Shown here piece by piece: positions 1 through 8,649 of a stretch of DNA of 64,000 nucleotides. Position 1 is the stretch's first letter; every line of letters begins with the position of its first letter. This DNA comes from Rhizobium phaseoli (GTDB lineage: Bacteria; Pseudomonadota; Alphaproteobacteria; Rhizobiales; Rhizobiaceae): positions 287,833 through 351,832 of the forward strand of contig NZ_ML133570.1 in the NCBI RefSeq assembly GCF_003985125.1, given 5' to 3'. Made by a program: the position numbers and the translations under genes. The notes beneath the pieces were generated by a model. That model did not search any database. It worked only from the letters and a program-made list of their open reading frames with translations, and was not told the DNA's origin.

Positions 1-527
1 AGATAGCCGCCGACTGTCGGGCCGATGGTCGGCGCCAGCGTCGCGATCAGGCCGATGATCGGCGAGACGATGCTGCGCTTCGACGGCGGGAATATCGTGA
101 AGGCGGCCGCAAACACAGAGGGGATCATGCCACCGCCGATGAAGCCCTGGATGGCGCGGTAGACGATCATCTGATCGATATTCGTCGCCGTCGCCGCCAG
201 CGCGCTCGCCATGGTGAAACCGGCGGCCGAGATCGCGAAGAGATAACGCGTCGAAATGATACGCGCCAGCGTGCCCGACAGCGGGATCATGATCACTTCG
301 GCGATCAGATAGGCCGTCTGCACCCAGCCGATCTCGTCCGAGCCGGCCGAAAGCCCGGCCTGGATTTCGGCAAGCGAGGCCGAGACGATCTGGATGTCGA
401 GGATCGACATGAACATGCCGAGCACCATCGCGAAGAAGGCGATGAGCTTCCGCGGATCCATGCGATCCCCGGCATGGGCAGGCGCTGCCGGAATCGTCCC
501 CGCTGTTGCTGTCGCGCTTCCGGTCAT
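1..527 (-). CDS. emrB: DHA2-family MFS multidrug exporter, EmrB-like (partial)
   Basis: Inner-membrane drug/proton antiporter that would work with the adaptor encoded just upstream to export toxic compounds. Only the N-terminal ~175 residues are present; the gene runs off the left edge. The visible protein starts MTGSATATAG, then a first membrane segment with FMSILDIQIV, and later RAIQGFIGGG and the motif APTIGPTVGGYL, typical of 14-helix DHA2 transporters such as EmrB/QacA. The ATG at 527 is preceded by CGGAGGTGG, a good ribosome site. It lies 27 bases downstream of the adaptor gene on the same strand, so the two form an operon. The family call is firm; the substrate is unknown. Confidence 0.88.
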   Translation of the reverse strand, partial: MTGSATATAGTIPAAPAHAGDRMDPRKLIAFFAMVLGMFMSILDIQIVSASLAEIQAGLSAGSDEIGWVQTAYLIAEVIMIPLSGTLARIISTRYLFAISAAGFTMASALAATATNIDQMIVYRAIQGFIGGGMIPSVFAAAFTIFPPSKRSIVSPIIGLIATLAPTIGPTVGGY

Positions 528-554
528 CGGACCACCTCCGCCTTGTCTAAAGGC

Positions 555-1769
555 TTACTTGCTTGGCGCCGTGCGCGTATCGACGTCGACGACGACGCTG
601 AGGCCCGCGCGCAGACGGCCGCTGTCGAGCGCATCCTGCGGCAGCGCGATGCGCACCGGCACGCGCTGGATCACCTTGGTGAAATTGCCCGTCGCATTCT
701 CCGGCGGCAGCAGCGAGAAGACCGAGCCGGACGCCGGCGAAATCGATTCGACGGTGCCGACGACAGGATGGTCGCTATAGGCATCGACATGAACGTTGAC
801 CTTCGAGCCGGCAACGAGATGCTGGATCTGCGTTTCCTTGAAGTTGGCGTCGATATAGAGCTCATGCACCGGAACGAGCGCCATCAGCCGCTGGCCGGGC
901 GAGACAAGATCGCCTTCCTGGACCGAGCGATTGCCGACGATGCCGTCATAAGGCGCCTTGAGCACCGTGAAGGAGAGATCGCGGGCGGCCTTGTCGCGCG
1001 AGATCTCCAGCGCCCGGACCGAGCCTTCGGCTTCCTTACGCTGGGCCTGCAGAATAGTAATATTGGCCTGTGCAGCGGTGATATTGGCGTCGCCGCCGGC
1101 AAGATTGGCCTTGGCCTGGTCGAGCGCGATATTGGCATTGTCGAGATCGGCAGCCGTGCCGACCGACTTCGCCTGAAGCTCGCTCTGGCGTTTCTGGGTA
1201 ATCTCGGCGCCACGAACGGCCGCTTCGAGTGCCACCTTCTGCGCCTGCGCCTGCGCAAGGCTTGCATTGGCGCCTTCGATCTGCGCGTCGATGCGCTGCA
1301 GCGAAAGCTGTTCGGTGGCGATCTGGGCCTGCGCCTGATCGAGGGCATTCTGATAGTCGCCGTTATCAAGCGTGGCAAGCACGTCGCCCGCTTTGACTTC
1401 CTGGTTGGCGACTACATTCACCTTCGCGACGTAGCCCGTGACCTTTGGCGAAATCGTTGCAATATCGCCCTCGATATAGGCGTCGTCCGTCGACACCATG
1501 AAGCGGCCGTTCGTCCACCATTCGTATCCATACCAGCCGCCGCCTGCCAGCAGAGCAAGCACGACGATCGGCAGTACCGGGCTGCGGCGCTTTTTGGCCG
1601 CCGCCGGTGCGGCGACCGAAGCCGGCGCCGACTGCGCAGGGGCAGACGGCTTTTCCAGGGCTTCCGCCGTCGGAGCCTCAACAACGGTCACGCCCTCGGC
1701 CTTGATCTCTTCCGACCCGGCCTTTTCGCTGACGATACGCGCGACGTTGCTTTTCTGGTTGCTCGACAT
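555..1769 (-). CDS. emrA: HlyD/EmrA-family membrane fusion protein
   Basis: Periplasmic adaptor subunit linking an EmrB-type pump to an outer-membrane channel. About 404 residues: an Ala/Pro-rich cytoplasmic N-terminus, one membrane segment near residues 64-80 (PIVVLALLAGGGW), then STDDAYIEGD, the signature opening of EmrA-type barrels, a lipoyl half-motif, a long Gln/Ala-rich coiled-coil hairpin (about 130-260) and the C-terminal barrel region with LSPGQRLMALVP. ATG 1769 is chosen; a GTG six bases earlier (1775) is also possible and neither has a strong ribosome site. It is first in a two-gene operon with emrB and diverges from a TetR gene, probably its repressor. Confidence 0.93.
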   Translation of the reverse strand: MSSNQKSNVARIVSEKAGSEEIKAEGVTVVEAPTAEALEKPSAPAQSAPASVAAPAAAKKRRSPVLPIVVLALLAGGGWYGYEWWTNGRFMVSTDDAYIEGDIATISPKVTGYVAKVNVVANQEVKAGDVLATLDNGDYQNALDQAQAQIATEQLSLQRIDAQIEGANASLAQAQAQKVALEAAVRGAEITQKRQSELQAKSVGTAADLDNANIALDQAKANLAGGDANITAAQANITILQAQRKEAEGSVRALEISRDKAARDLSFTVLKAPYDGIVGNRSVQEGDLVSPGQRLMALVPVHELYIDANFKETQIQHLVAGSKVNVHVDAYSDHPVVGTVESISPASGSVFSLLPPENATGNFTKVIQRVPVRIALPQDALDSGRLRAGLSVVVDVDTRTAPSK

Positions 1770-1801
1770 GGCCACTTTACCGATCTTGGAGTAAATAATC
1801 G

Positions 1802-1874
1802 AACTGAACGGTTCGGTTCAGTTGACTTAAACCTGTTTTGCCGTCATATCAAGGTGTATAGAACCAATCGGTTC
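1802..1874. promoter_or_regulatory. Two related palindromes between emrA and tetR (probable TetR operators)
   Basis: Positions 1802-1823 hold AACTGAAC-N6-GTTCAGTT. Within it, 1806-1819 (GAACGGTTCGGTTC) resembles a second palindrome at 1861-1874 (GAACCAATCGGTTC); both fit GAACnnnTCGGTTC. Two copies in a divergent TetR/efflux promoter region suggest that the TetR protein represses both directions. Possible promoters are TTGACT (1822-1827) with TCATAT (1844-1849) rightward, and TTGATA (complement of 1847-1852) with TAAGTC leftward. These -10 boxes are weak and the promoter calls are tentative. Confidence 0.6.
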
Positions 1875-1920
1875 GATTTCTTTAAAGAAAAGACGAAACC
1901 GTGAACACGGTTAAGGAAAA

Positions 1921-2601
1921 ATGACCTTGAAACCCGACCATGCCGCCGTCTTCAGCCCTCCCGTTGGCGGAGGCCGGTTTGCTGCGGGCGAAGATCCGGC
2001 AAAACGCCAGCAGATCCTCGCCGGCGCCAAACGTGTCTTCATGAAGATGGGTTTCGACGCCGCCAGCATGAACGACGTGACGCGTGAAGCAGGCGTCTCC
2101 AAGGGAACGCTCTACGTTTATTTCACCAACAAGGAAGAACTGTTTTCGGCAATGATCGAAGCCGAGCGCGCCGCGTTCGTGGACGCTGTGCGCACCGCGC
2201 TTGCCGAGCATGACGATCCCGAAGCCGGCCTGTACGAATTCGGGATAAGCTTCGTCACCCACATGACCGACGAAAAGGTCATCAACGCGATGCGCACCGT
2301 TCTTGGCGTTCGCGACCGCATGCCGGTGCTCTGTCAGCGCTTCTTCAAGGGTCCGGTGAACCTGCGCACGATCATGCGCGATTTCCTCGAACGGCACGTC
2401 GCCGAAGGCACGCTTAAGATCGACGACATCGATCTGGCCGCCGGCCAGTTCCTCGACCTCGCCAGCGGCAGCTTCTTCAAGCTCCGCCTGTTCGGAAGCA
2501 TGGAAGAGCCGCCGTCCCGCGAGGAAATCGACCGCGTCATCCGCGGCGCGATCCGGGTCTTCATGGCCGCCTACGGCGCTCGCCGGCATGAGGCCGGCTA
2601 A
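1921..2601 (+). CDS. TetR/AcrR-family repressor, probably of emrAB
   Basis: DNA-binding regulator of 226 residues. After an unusual ~28-residue N-terminal extension, the TetR helix-turn-helix occupies about 30-76, with ILAGAKRVFMKMGF, VTREAGVSKGTLYVYF and NKEELF as the classic landmarks. The C-terminal ligand-binding half is of the AcrR_C type with FGISFVTHMTD. The gene diverges from emrAB, and the 151-base gap carries two similar palindromes, so autoregulation and repression of the pump is the natural inference. The inducer is unknown. Confidence 0.92.
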   Translation: MTLKPDHAAVFSPPVGGGRFAAGEDPAKRQQILAGAKRVFMKMGFDAASMNDVTREAGVSKGTLYVYFTNKEELFSAMIEAERAAFVDAVRTALAEHDDPEAGLYEFGISFVTHMTDEKVINAMRTVLGVRDRMPVLCQRFFKGPVNLRTIMRDFLERHVAEGTLKIDDIDLAAGQFLDLASGSFFKLRLFGSMEEPPSREEIDRVIRGAIRVFMAAYGARRHEAG

Positions 2602-2707
2602 CGCCATTCTTGACTGCCGCCCTGCATCGGCCAAAATTTCCGCAACGACGATCAAACCCGGCTGCCGGAATTTCTTTAAGAGAGAGGTCGCAGCCAGGGA
2701 GTAAGGG

Positions 2708-3547
2708 ATGAGCGCCATCGCACGGGCGATCTGGTTCATCGAGAGCCATTTCGAAAGCGATCTATCGCTGGAACAGATATCGGAAGCAGCCGGATTGTCG
2801 CGCTATCATCTGTCGCGCGTCTTCGGGCTCGTCACCGGCCACTCGATCAGCGGCTATATCAGAGGGCGGCGCCTCAGCCGTGCCGTGCCAGCGCTTGTCG
2901 GTAGTTCAGCCACCATTCTCGAGGTTGCGCTTTGCGCGGGCTACAGCTCGCACGAGGCTTTCACCCGTGCCTTCCGCGACCAGTTCGGCCTGACGCCGGA
3001 GGCGGTGCGCCGGCAGGGGCACACCCGTAACCTTGTTTTGCTGGAGCCGATCAGAATGGACCCCGCCCACCTCAACGACCTCGAACCACCCCGCTTCGAA
3101 AGCCTGCAGCCGATGCTCCTTGCCGGCCTGCAGGAGATCTATCCCTATGGCGGCAATGCCGCCATCCCGTCTCTCTGGCAGAAATTCAATGCCCATTTCG
3201 GCCATATATCAGGCCAGAAGGGGAATGTCGCCTACGGCGTCTGCACCCATATCGACGGCGAGGCGGAAAAATTCCGCTATATGGCCGCGGTCGAAGTCTC
3301 CGACGCCGGCGATCTGCCGGCGGATTTTGCGACGCTCAAGCTTCCGGGCCAGCGCTATGTGGTCTTCACCCATCGCGGCCATGTCTCCGGCATTTCCGCG
3401 ACCATGCACCGGATTTTCGGCACATGGTGGCCGACCTCCGGCCTCGAACACGGCGACACACCCGATATGTTCGAGCGTTATGACGAACGCTTCGACCCCT
3501 ATACCGGCATGGGCGTCACCGAAATCTGGTTGCCGATCAGAGCATGA
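2708..3547 (+). CDS. AraC-family regulator with GyrI-like effector domain
   Basis: Transcription regulator of 279 residues. The AraC-type double helix-turn-helix is at the N-terminus (about 5-105, with SLEQISEAAGLSRYHLSRVF and EVALCAGYSSHEAFTRAFR), followed by a GyrI/Rob-like effector-binding domain (about 120-278) that includes LPGQRYVVFTHRGHV and a C-terminal TGMGVTEIWLPI. This order (HTH first, GyrI-like second) resembles Rob and SoxS-type multidrug or stress activators. The last codons and the TGA stop fall inside a dispersed palindromic repeat. No adjacent target is obvious; the next gene, terC, is in the same direction 150 bases on. Confidence 0.92.
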   Translation: MSAIARAIWFIESHFESDLSLEQISEAAGLSRYHLSRVFGLVTGHSISGYIRGRRLSRAVPALVGSSATILEVALCAGYSSHEAFTRAFRDQFGLTPEAVRRQGHTRNLVLLEPIRMDPAHLNDLEPPRFESLQPMLLAGLQEIYPYGGNAAIPSLWQKFNAHFGHISGQKGNVAYGVCTHIDGEAEKFRYMAAVEVSDAGDLPADFATLKLPGQRYVVFTHRGHVSGISATMHRIFGTWWPTSGLEHGDTPDMFERYDERFDPYTGMGVTEIWLPIRA

Positions 3548-3586
3548 TGCCGAAAACTGTGAGCGGGTCGGACAACATCCTGCTCT
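3539..3586. repeat. Dispersed rhizobial palindromic repeat, copy A
   Basis: AGAGCATGATGCCGAAAA at the left end pairs imperfectly with CATCCTGCTCT at the right; GTGAGCGG lies in the loop. It is the same element as the copies at 24486-24537 and 57932-57983. Its left end overlaps the final codons and stop of the AraC-type gene. Confidence 0.75.
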
Positions 3587-3700
3587 AGGGAATAAAAGTA
3601 ACATCGATTCCGTATACCCCCTTGCGGCGCTTGCGTGGCAGGCCGCCGACATTACATTGCGCGCGTCATTCATTCATGTGACGCAAAGGGGTATATGCTG

Positions 3701-4450
3701 ATGCAGGACATCATGACGCTCATTCAGGATCCGGCCGCCTGGGTGGCGCTCATCACGCTGGTGGTGATGGAAGTCGTTCTCGGGATCGACAACCTGATCT
3801 TCATTTCTATTCTGACCAACAAACTGCCGCCCGAACACCGAGAAAAAGCCCGCAAGATCGGCATCGGTCTGGCGCTGGTCATGCGCCTGGGACTGCTCGG
3901 CACCGTCGCCTGGATCGTCCAACTGACCGAACCGTTGTTTACGGCCTTCGGCCACGGCTTTTCCTGGAAGGATCTGATCCTGATCGCCGGCGGCCTGTTT
4001 CTCGTCTGGAAGGCCACCAAGGAAATTCACCACACCGTCGATCCGGTCGACCATCAGGAGGATTTCATCGCGACATCCGCCACAACAGGCTTCGCATCGG
4101 CGATCGGCCAGATCCTGCTGCTCGATCTGGTCTTCTCCGTCGACAGCATCATCACCGCCGTCGGCATGACACCGCATTTGCCGATCATGGTCATCGCCGT
4201 CATCGCCGCCGTCACCGTCATGCTGGTTGCCGCAAACCCGCTTGCCAACTTCATCGAGCGGAACCCGACGATCGTCATGCTGGCGCTCGCATTCCTGCTG
4301 ATGATCGGTACGACCCTGATCGCCGAAGGCATGGGCTTCCACGTGCCGAAGGGCTACGTCTATGCCGCCATGGCCTTCTCGGCGCTGGTCGAGGTGCTGA
4401 ATATGTTCGCGCGCAATGCCCGCAAGCGCAAACGCGAAGGCGCCCATTGA
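3701..4450 (+). CDS. TerC-family integral membrane protein
   Basis: Polytopic membrane protein of 249 residues with about seven hydrophobic segments. The TerC hallmarks are present: [16 protein letters not shown] near residue 20, with acidic residues inside a helix, and [16 protein letters not shown] near 140. Members of the family are linked to metal ion homeostasis (tellurite and manganese or calcium export), but the substrate here is not readable. ATG 3701 lies 9 bases after AAAGGGG and is preferred; ATG 3695 is too close to it. The gene is monocistronic and followed by a GC-rich hairpin at 4463-4486. Confidence 0.88.
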   Translation: MQDIMTLIQDPAAWVALITLVVMEVVLGIDNLIFISILTNKLPPEHREKARKIGIGLALVMRLGLLGTVAWIVQLTEPLFTAFGHGFSWKDLILIAGGLFLVWKATKEIHHTVDPVDHQEDFIATSATTGFASAIGQILLLDLVFSVDSIITAVGMTPHLPIMVIAVIAAVTVMLVAANPLANFIERNPTIVMLALAFLLMIGTTLIAEGMGFHVPKGYVYAAMAFSALVEVLNMFARNARKRKREGAH

Positions 4451-4462
4451 GACCGACGCAAG

Positions 4463-4486
4463 GGGCGCGCCGCAACCGGCGCGCCC
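4463..4486 (+). terminator. GC-rich hairpin after terC (weak terminator)
   Basis: Perfect 10-bp stem GGGCGCGCCG with loop CAAC, 12 bases after the terC stop. There is no T-run, so it may be a weak or Rho-assisted terminator or an mRNA-stabilising hairpin. The following ~200 bases up to gltX contain no gene; a promoter for gltX is expected there but was not assigned with confidence. Confidence 0.45.
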
Positions 4487-4692
4487 TGCCCCAGTGTCGC
4501 TAGGCCCTTGCAGGCGCGGTTTTTCTTGACGCGCCGGGTTGAATATGGCCTAAGGCCAGCCGAACGGACGATCGGCGGATGGTGCGGGCGCATGCCCTTT
4601 TTCCGGCCGGTTTGCCGAAGATATCTGCATCCTTCCGGCCGAACGTCGCTTTCCCGCGAAAACCGTCCGGCATTCATTGACGGGCCATAGCA

Positions 4693-6147
4693 ATGACAAC
4701 TTCCGGCGTCCGCGTCCGCATCGCTCCCTCGCCGACCGGCGAGCCGCATGTCGGCACCGCTTATATCGCTCTCTTCAACTATCTCTTCGCCAAGAAGCAC
4801 GGCGGCGAATTCATCCTGCGCATCGAAGATACCGATGCGACGCGCTCGACGCCGGAATTCGAGACGAAGGTGCTGGACGCGCTGAAATGGTGCGGGCTGG
4901 AATGGAAGGAAGGTCCCGATATCGGAGGCCCCTACGGCCCCTATCGCCAGTCCGACCGCAAGCCGATCTACCAGCCTTATGCGCAGGAACTGCTGGACAA
5001 GGGCCACGCCTTCCGCTGTTTCTGCACGCCAGCGCGGCTGGAGCAGATGCGCGAGGCGCAGCGCGCCGCCGGCAAGCCGCCGAAATATGACGGTCTCTGC
5101 CTCAGCCTGACGGCGGAGGAAGTGACGTCGCGCACCGCCGCCGGCGAAGCCTCGGTCATCCGCATGAAGATCCCGGCCGAAGGCTCCTGCGATTTCACCG
5201 ATGGCGTCTATGGCGATGTCTCCATCCCCTGGGATTCCGTCGACATGCAGGTGCTGATCAAGGCCGACGGCATGCCGACCTATCACATGGCCAACGTCAT
5301 CGACGACCATCTGATGAAGATCACCCATGTGGCGCGCGGCGAGGAATGGCTGGCTTCGGTGCCGAAGCACATCCTGCTTTATCGCTATTTCGGCTGGGAC
5401 CAGCCGGTCTTCATGCATCTGTCGCTGATGCGCAATGCCGACAAGTCGAAGCTGTCGAAGCGCAAGAACCCGACCTCGATCTCCTATTATTCCGCGCTCG
5501 GCTATATCCCGGAAGCGCTGATGAACTTCCTCGGCCTGTTCTTCATCCAGATCGCCGAAGGCGAAGAGCTGCTGACGATGGACGAACTCTCCGAGAAGTT
5601 CGACCCCGACAACCTGTCCAAGGCCGGCGCGATCTTCGATATCCAGAAGCTCGACTGGCTGAACGGTCGCTGGATCCGCGAGAAGCTGTCCGAAGAGGAA
5701 TTCCAGGCGCGCGTGCTGGCCTGGGCGATGGAAAACGACCGTCTAAAGGCGGGTCTGCGTCTGTCGCAGACCCGAATTTCCAAGCTCGGCGAGCTGCCCG
5801 ATCTCGCCGGCTTCCTGCTGAAGTCCGATCTCGGCCTGCAGCCGTCCGACTTCGCCAAGATCAAGTCGCCGCCGGAAGAGATTCTGGAGATCCTCAACAC
5901 CGTTCAGCCGGATCTCGAAAAGATCCTGGAGTGGAATGTCGAGACGATCGAGGCGGAATTGCGCGCCATCTCCGACCGCATGGGCAAGAAGCTGAAGGTC
6001 GTGGTCTCGCCGCTCTTCGTCGCCGTCTCCGGCTCATCGCGCTCGCTGCCGCTCTTCGATTCCATGGCGATCCTCGGCCGTTCGGTCGTGCGCCAGCGCT
6101 TGAAGCTCGCCGCGCAGGCGGTCGCCGCTCTCGTCGGCTCGAAGTAA
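4693..6147 (+). CDS. gltX: Glutamyl-tRNA synthetase
   Basis: Charges tRNA-Glu with glutamate in the cytoplasm (class I synthetase). The protein is 484 residues, normal for bacterial GluRS. The HIGH-type signature reads HVGT at 19-22 inside PSPTGEPHVGTAY; RIEDTD follows at about 42, and the KMSKS-type loop is KLSKR at 253-257. The C-terminal helical anticodon-binding domain occupies about 320-484. Alphaproteobacteria often carry two GluRS paralogues, one of which can misacylate tRNA-Gln; sequence reading alone does not decide which one this is. It is followed after 22 bases by lysS, so the two are probably cotranscribed. Confidence 0.96.
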   Translation: MTTSGVRVRIAPSPTGEPHVGTAYIALFNYLFAKKHGGEFILRIEDTDATRSTPEFETKVLDALKWCGLEWKEGPDIGGPYGPYRQSDRKPIYQPYAQELLDKGHAFRCFCTPARLEQMREAQRAAGKPPKYDGLCLSLTAEEVTSRTAAGEASVIRMKIPAEGSCDFTDGVYGDVSIPWDSVDMQVLIKADGMPTYHMANVIDDHLMKITHVARGEEWLASVPKHILLYRYFGWDQPVFMHLSLMRNADKSKLSKRKNPTSISYYSALGYIPEALMNFLGLFFIQIAEGEELLTMDELSEKFDPDNLSKAGAIFDIQKLDWLNGRWIREKLSEEEFQARVLAWAMENDRLKAGLRLSQTRISKLGELPDLAGFLLKSDLGLQPSDFAKIKSPPEEILEILNTVQPDLEKILEWNVETIEAELRAISDRMGKKLKVVVSPLFVAVSGSSRSLPLFDSMAILGRSVVRQRLKLAAQAVAALVGSK

Positions 6148-6169
6148 GAACAGTCAGAGGATTTCGACA

Positions 6170-7666
6170 GTGGCTGACAACAAGACCGAAAACGCTCTTT
6201 CCTCCGACGCGACCGAAGTGCGCGCCCAGAAGCTGAAGCTGCTGCGCGAGCAGATCGGCGACGTCTATCCGGCGCATTTCCACCGGACGATGACCAATGC
6301 CGAGCTCGGCGCCAAATACGAATCCCTGGAACCGGATGTCGAGACGCAGGAAGTGGTCACCGTCGCCGGCCGCGTCTATTCCTCGCGCAACTCCGGCATG
6401 TTCATGGATATCCATGACGCTTCCGGCAAGATCCAGATCTTCTCGCACAAGGACGTCACCGGCGAGGAAGCCCGTGCCCTGCTGCCGATGATCGACATCG
6501 GCGATATCATCGGCGTCACCGGCGTCGTGCGTCGCACCAAGCGCGGCGAGCTGACGATCAACGCCCAGAAGATCGAGATGCTGACCAAATCGCTGCTGCC
6601 GATGCCCGAGAAGTGGCACGGCCTCTCCGATATCGAACTGCGTTATCGCAAGCGCCATCTCGACATCATGACCAATGAGGATTCGAAGCTGCGCTTCCAG
6701 CAGCGCTCGAAGATCGTCTCCGGCATCCGCCGCTTCATGGAAAATGACGGCTTCATGGAAGTCGAGACGCCGATGTTGCAATCGATCTATGGCGGCGCCA
6801 CCGCCGAGCCGTTCAAGACGCATCACAACACGCTGAAGCTCGACATGTATCTGCGCATCGCGCCGGAACTGTTCCTGAAGCGCACGCTGGTCTCGGGCCT
6901 GACCGACAAGGTCTTCGAAATCAACCGCAACTTCCGCAATGAAGGCGTCTCCACCCGGCACAATCCCGAATTCACTATGATGGAGTGCTATTGGGCCTAT
7001 GCCGATTACGAGGACATGATGGACCTCGTCGAGCGGCTGTTCGAGACCCTGGCGCTCTCCATTCACGGCACGACCGAATTCGATTTCGGCGACAAGCGGT
7101 TGTCCTTCAAGGGCCCGTTCAAGCGCGTGCCGATGCCCGATGCCGTGAAGGAAGCGACCGGCATTGATTTCCTGGCGATTAAGACCGACGAGGAAGCGCG
7201 CGCCGCCGCCAAGGCTGCCGGCTTCGCGGTGGAGAAGGATTGGACCTGGGGCGAATGTCTCGCCTTCATCTTCGAGGAGAAGGTCGAAGCCACGCTGATC
7301 CAGCCGTCCCACGTCACGCATTTCCCGAAGGACATCTCACCCTTCGCCAAGGAAGTGCCGGGCGAGCCGCGCCTGGTCGAGCGCTTCGAAACCTATTGCA
7401 ACGCCTGGGAACTCGGCAACGCCTTCTCGGAACTCAACGATCCCGAAGAGCAGCGCCGCCGCATGGTCGAGCAGCTGGAACAGGCGCATGCCCGCGGCGA
7501 AAAGGAAAAGCAGCTGGACGAGGAATTCCTCGACGCGATCGACCAGGGCATGCCGCCGGCCGGCGGTCTCGGCATCGGCGTCGACCGTCTGATCATGCTG
7601 CTGACCAACGCGCCGTCGATCCGCGACGTCATCCTCTTCCCGGCCCGCCGCAACAAGGCCGACTGA
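6170..7666 (+). CDS. lysS: Lysyl-tRNA synthetase, class II
   Basis: Charges tRNA-Lys (class II synthetase), 498 residues. An N-terminal OB-fold anticodon domain (about 50-165, with VAGRVYSSRNSGMFMDI) is followed by the catalytic domain. Motif 2 is FRNEGVSTRHNPEF from about residue 255, and motif 3 is GLGIGVDRLIMLLT near 465. The start is GTG at 6170, with AGAGGA 9-14 bases upstream. Insertions around 325-400 resemble the longer alphaproteobacterial class II enzymes. Some alphaproteobacteria use a class I enzyme instead; this one is clearly class II. A strong intrinsic terminator follows. Confidence 0.96.
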   Translation: MADNKTENALSSDATEVRAQKLKLLREQIGDVYPAHFHRTMTNAELGAKYESLEPDVETQEVVTVAGRVYSSRNSGMFMDIHDASGKIQIFSHKDVTGEEARALLPMIDIGDIIGVTGVVRRTKRGELTINAQKIEMLTKSLLPMPEKWHGLSDIELRYRKRHLDIMTNEDSKLRFQQRSKIVSGIRRFMENDGFMEVETPMLQSIYGGATAEPFKTHHNTLKLDMYLRIAPELFLKRTLVSGLTDKVFEINRNFRNEGVSTRHNPEFTMMECYWAYADYEDMMDLVERLFETLALSIHGTTEFDFGDKRLSFKGPFKRVPMPDAVKEATGIDFLAIKTDEEARAAAKAAGFAVEKDWTWGECLAFIFEEKVEATLIQPSHVTHFPKDISPFAKEVPGEPRLVERFETYCNAWELGNAFSELNDPEEQRRRMVEQLEQAHARGEKEKQLDEEFLDAIDQGMPPAGGLGIGVDRLIMLLTNAPSIRDVILFPARRNKAD

Positions 7667-7689
7667 CAGAAACGGATCATCGAAAATTG

Positions 7690-7722
7690 AAAACGGAGCG
7701 CCTTTGGCGCTCCGTTTTTTTT
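7690..7722 (+). terminator. Intrinsic terminator of gltX-lysS
   Basis: Perfect 10-bp stem ACGGAGCGCC (7693-7702), loop TTT, partner 7706-7715, followed by eight T residues. The A-run on the left side means it may also serve the convergent gene on the minus strand. Confidence 0.93.
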
Positions 7723-7733
7723 CCTGCTTGCGG

Positions 7734-8471
7734 TCAGTGTGTCTTCGTAACTTCTGCCGGCGGCTCTTCGGCCGGCGCCTCGGCCACTACCTCGCCCTTC
7801 CCTTCGGCGGCAGGCGCGGCTTCGCTTTCGGCAGCCGGTACTTCGGCGCGTTCGCCGCCTGCAGCCTTCTTGCCCTTTCCCTCATTCTTGGTCGAGCCAA
7901 CCGCGACCGGGTCGACGCAATCCTCGGGATCCTTGAAGCCGGCGCTGATCATGGCGATCTCATCCACCGGCATGTCGATACGCTCGCCGAAGAACAGCCC
8001 GTTTTCGCTGGCCTTGCCGTCATAGTAGCGCGCCGTATAGGGCTTGTCGTCGAGACCGGGAACCGTCTTGTCGGGATGCGGGATGTAGACGACGTCGGCG
8101 CCGATCGCCCGGCCGCGAATGTCGGCGCGCAGCGTCGGGCCGTTCTCGTCGAGCACCACCACCTGCACCAGATCCGGTTTCTGCGCGGCATAGACGGCTT
8201 GGGCGACGCGCAGCGCGGTCCTGACCCGCGTCATGCCGTCGGTCGGTTCGGTCTTGATGTATTTCCGCACCCAGACGTGATCCTGCTTCTTGATCGTCAC
8301 CAGATTGACGTCGGAGCATTCGAGTCCGTAGCCGCCGCTCGAGACACCGATCAGCCTGTCCTTGCCGACGTAAAGCGCCGCACCACCGGAAACGCCCGCC
8401 AGAAGCGCGACGCCGCCGATGATGATTGCCAATTTCCGGGAAGGCCGGAATATGCGCAGTAAGGCCTTCAC
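7734..8471 (-). CDS. Membrane-anchored protein of unknown function
   Basis: 245 residues, function not recognised. A short basic N-terminus is followed by one membrane anchor (about 13-36, LAIIIGGVALLAGVSGG), then a globular domain of about 145 residues with conserved-looking stretches such as DHVWVRKYIKTEPTDGMTRV and ADVVYIPHPDKTVPG, a CVDPVAV segment, and a low-complexity tail rich in Ala, Glu, Lys and Pro (about 195-245). The topology implies a periplasmic domain. It is monocistronic, convergent with lysS and divergent from a LysR gene. The unbiased codon use and steady frame suggest a real gene. Confidence 0.82.
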   Translation of the reverse strand: MKALLRIFRPSRKLAIIIGGVALLAGVSGGAALYVGKDRLIGVSSGGYGLECSDVNLVTIKKQDHVWVRKYIKTEPTDGMTRVRTALRVAQAVYAAQKPDLVQVVVLDENGPTLRADIRGRAIGADVVYIPHPDKTVPGLDDKPYTARYYDGKASENGLFFGERIDMPVDEIAMISAGFKDPEDCVDPVAVGSTKNEGKGKKAAGGERAEVPAAESEAAPAAEGKGEVVAEAPAEEPPAEVTKTH

Positions 8472-8575
8472 GCCAACTGCTCCGCCATCTCAAACTCCAA
8501 CGCAGGACAGGTGCTGAGATGCTAGAGAAATGACGTTTCCGAAAGTTTAAGTGAGCATGCCAAGCCTGCTCCATT

Positions 8576-8610
8576 TTGAAAAAAGACCAAAAAAGGTCCG
8601 CCTTTTTCAA
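8576..8610. repeat. AT-rich imperfect inverted repeat in the divergent region upstream of the LysR gene
   Basis: TTGAAAAAAGACC and GGTCCGCCTTTTTCAA form an imperfect palindrome around six A residues. It sits 40 bases before the LysR start and 105 bases before the start of the unknown membrane gene. It could be a regulator site or a hairpin; nothing in the sequence decides between these. Confidence 0.4.
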
Positions 8611-8649
8611 CCGCTTGCCACCGCACATTCCGTCATGCTCTAAACGCCC

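Noticed and set aside
474..1904. A 476-codon open frame opposite emrA
   Set aside because: Antisense to the adaptor and across the operator region; no domain.
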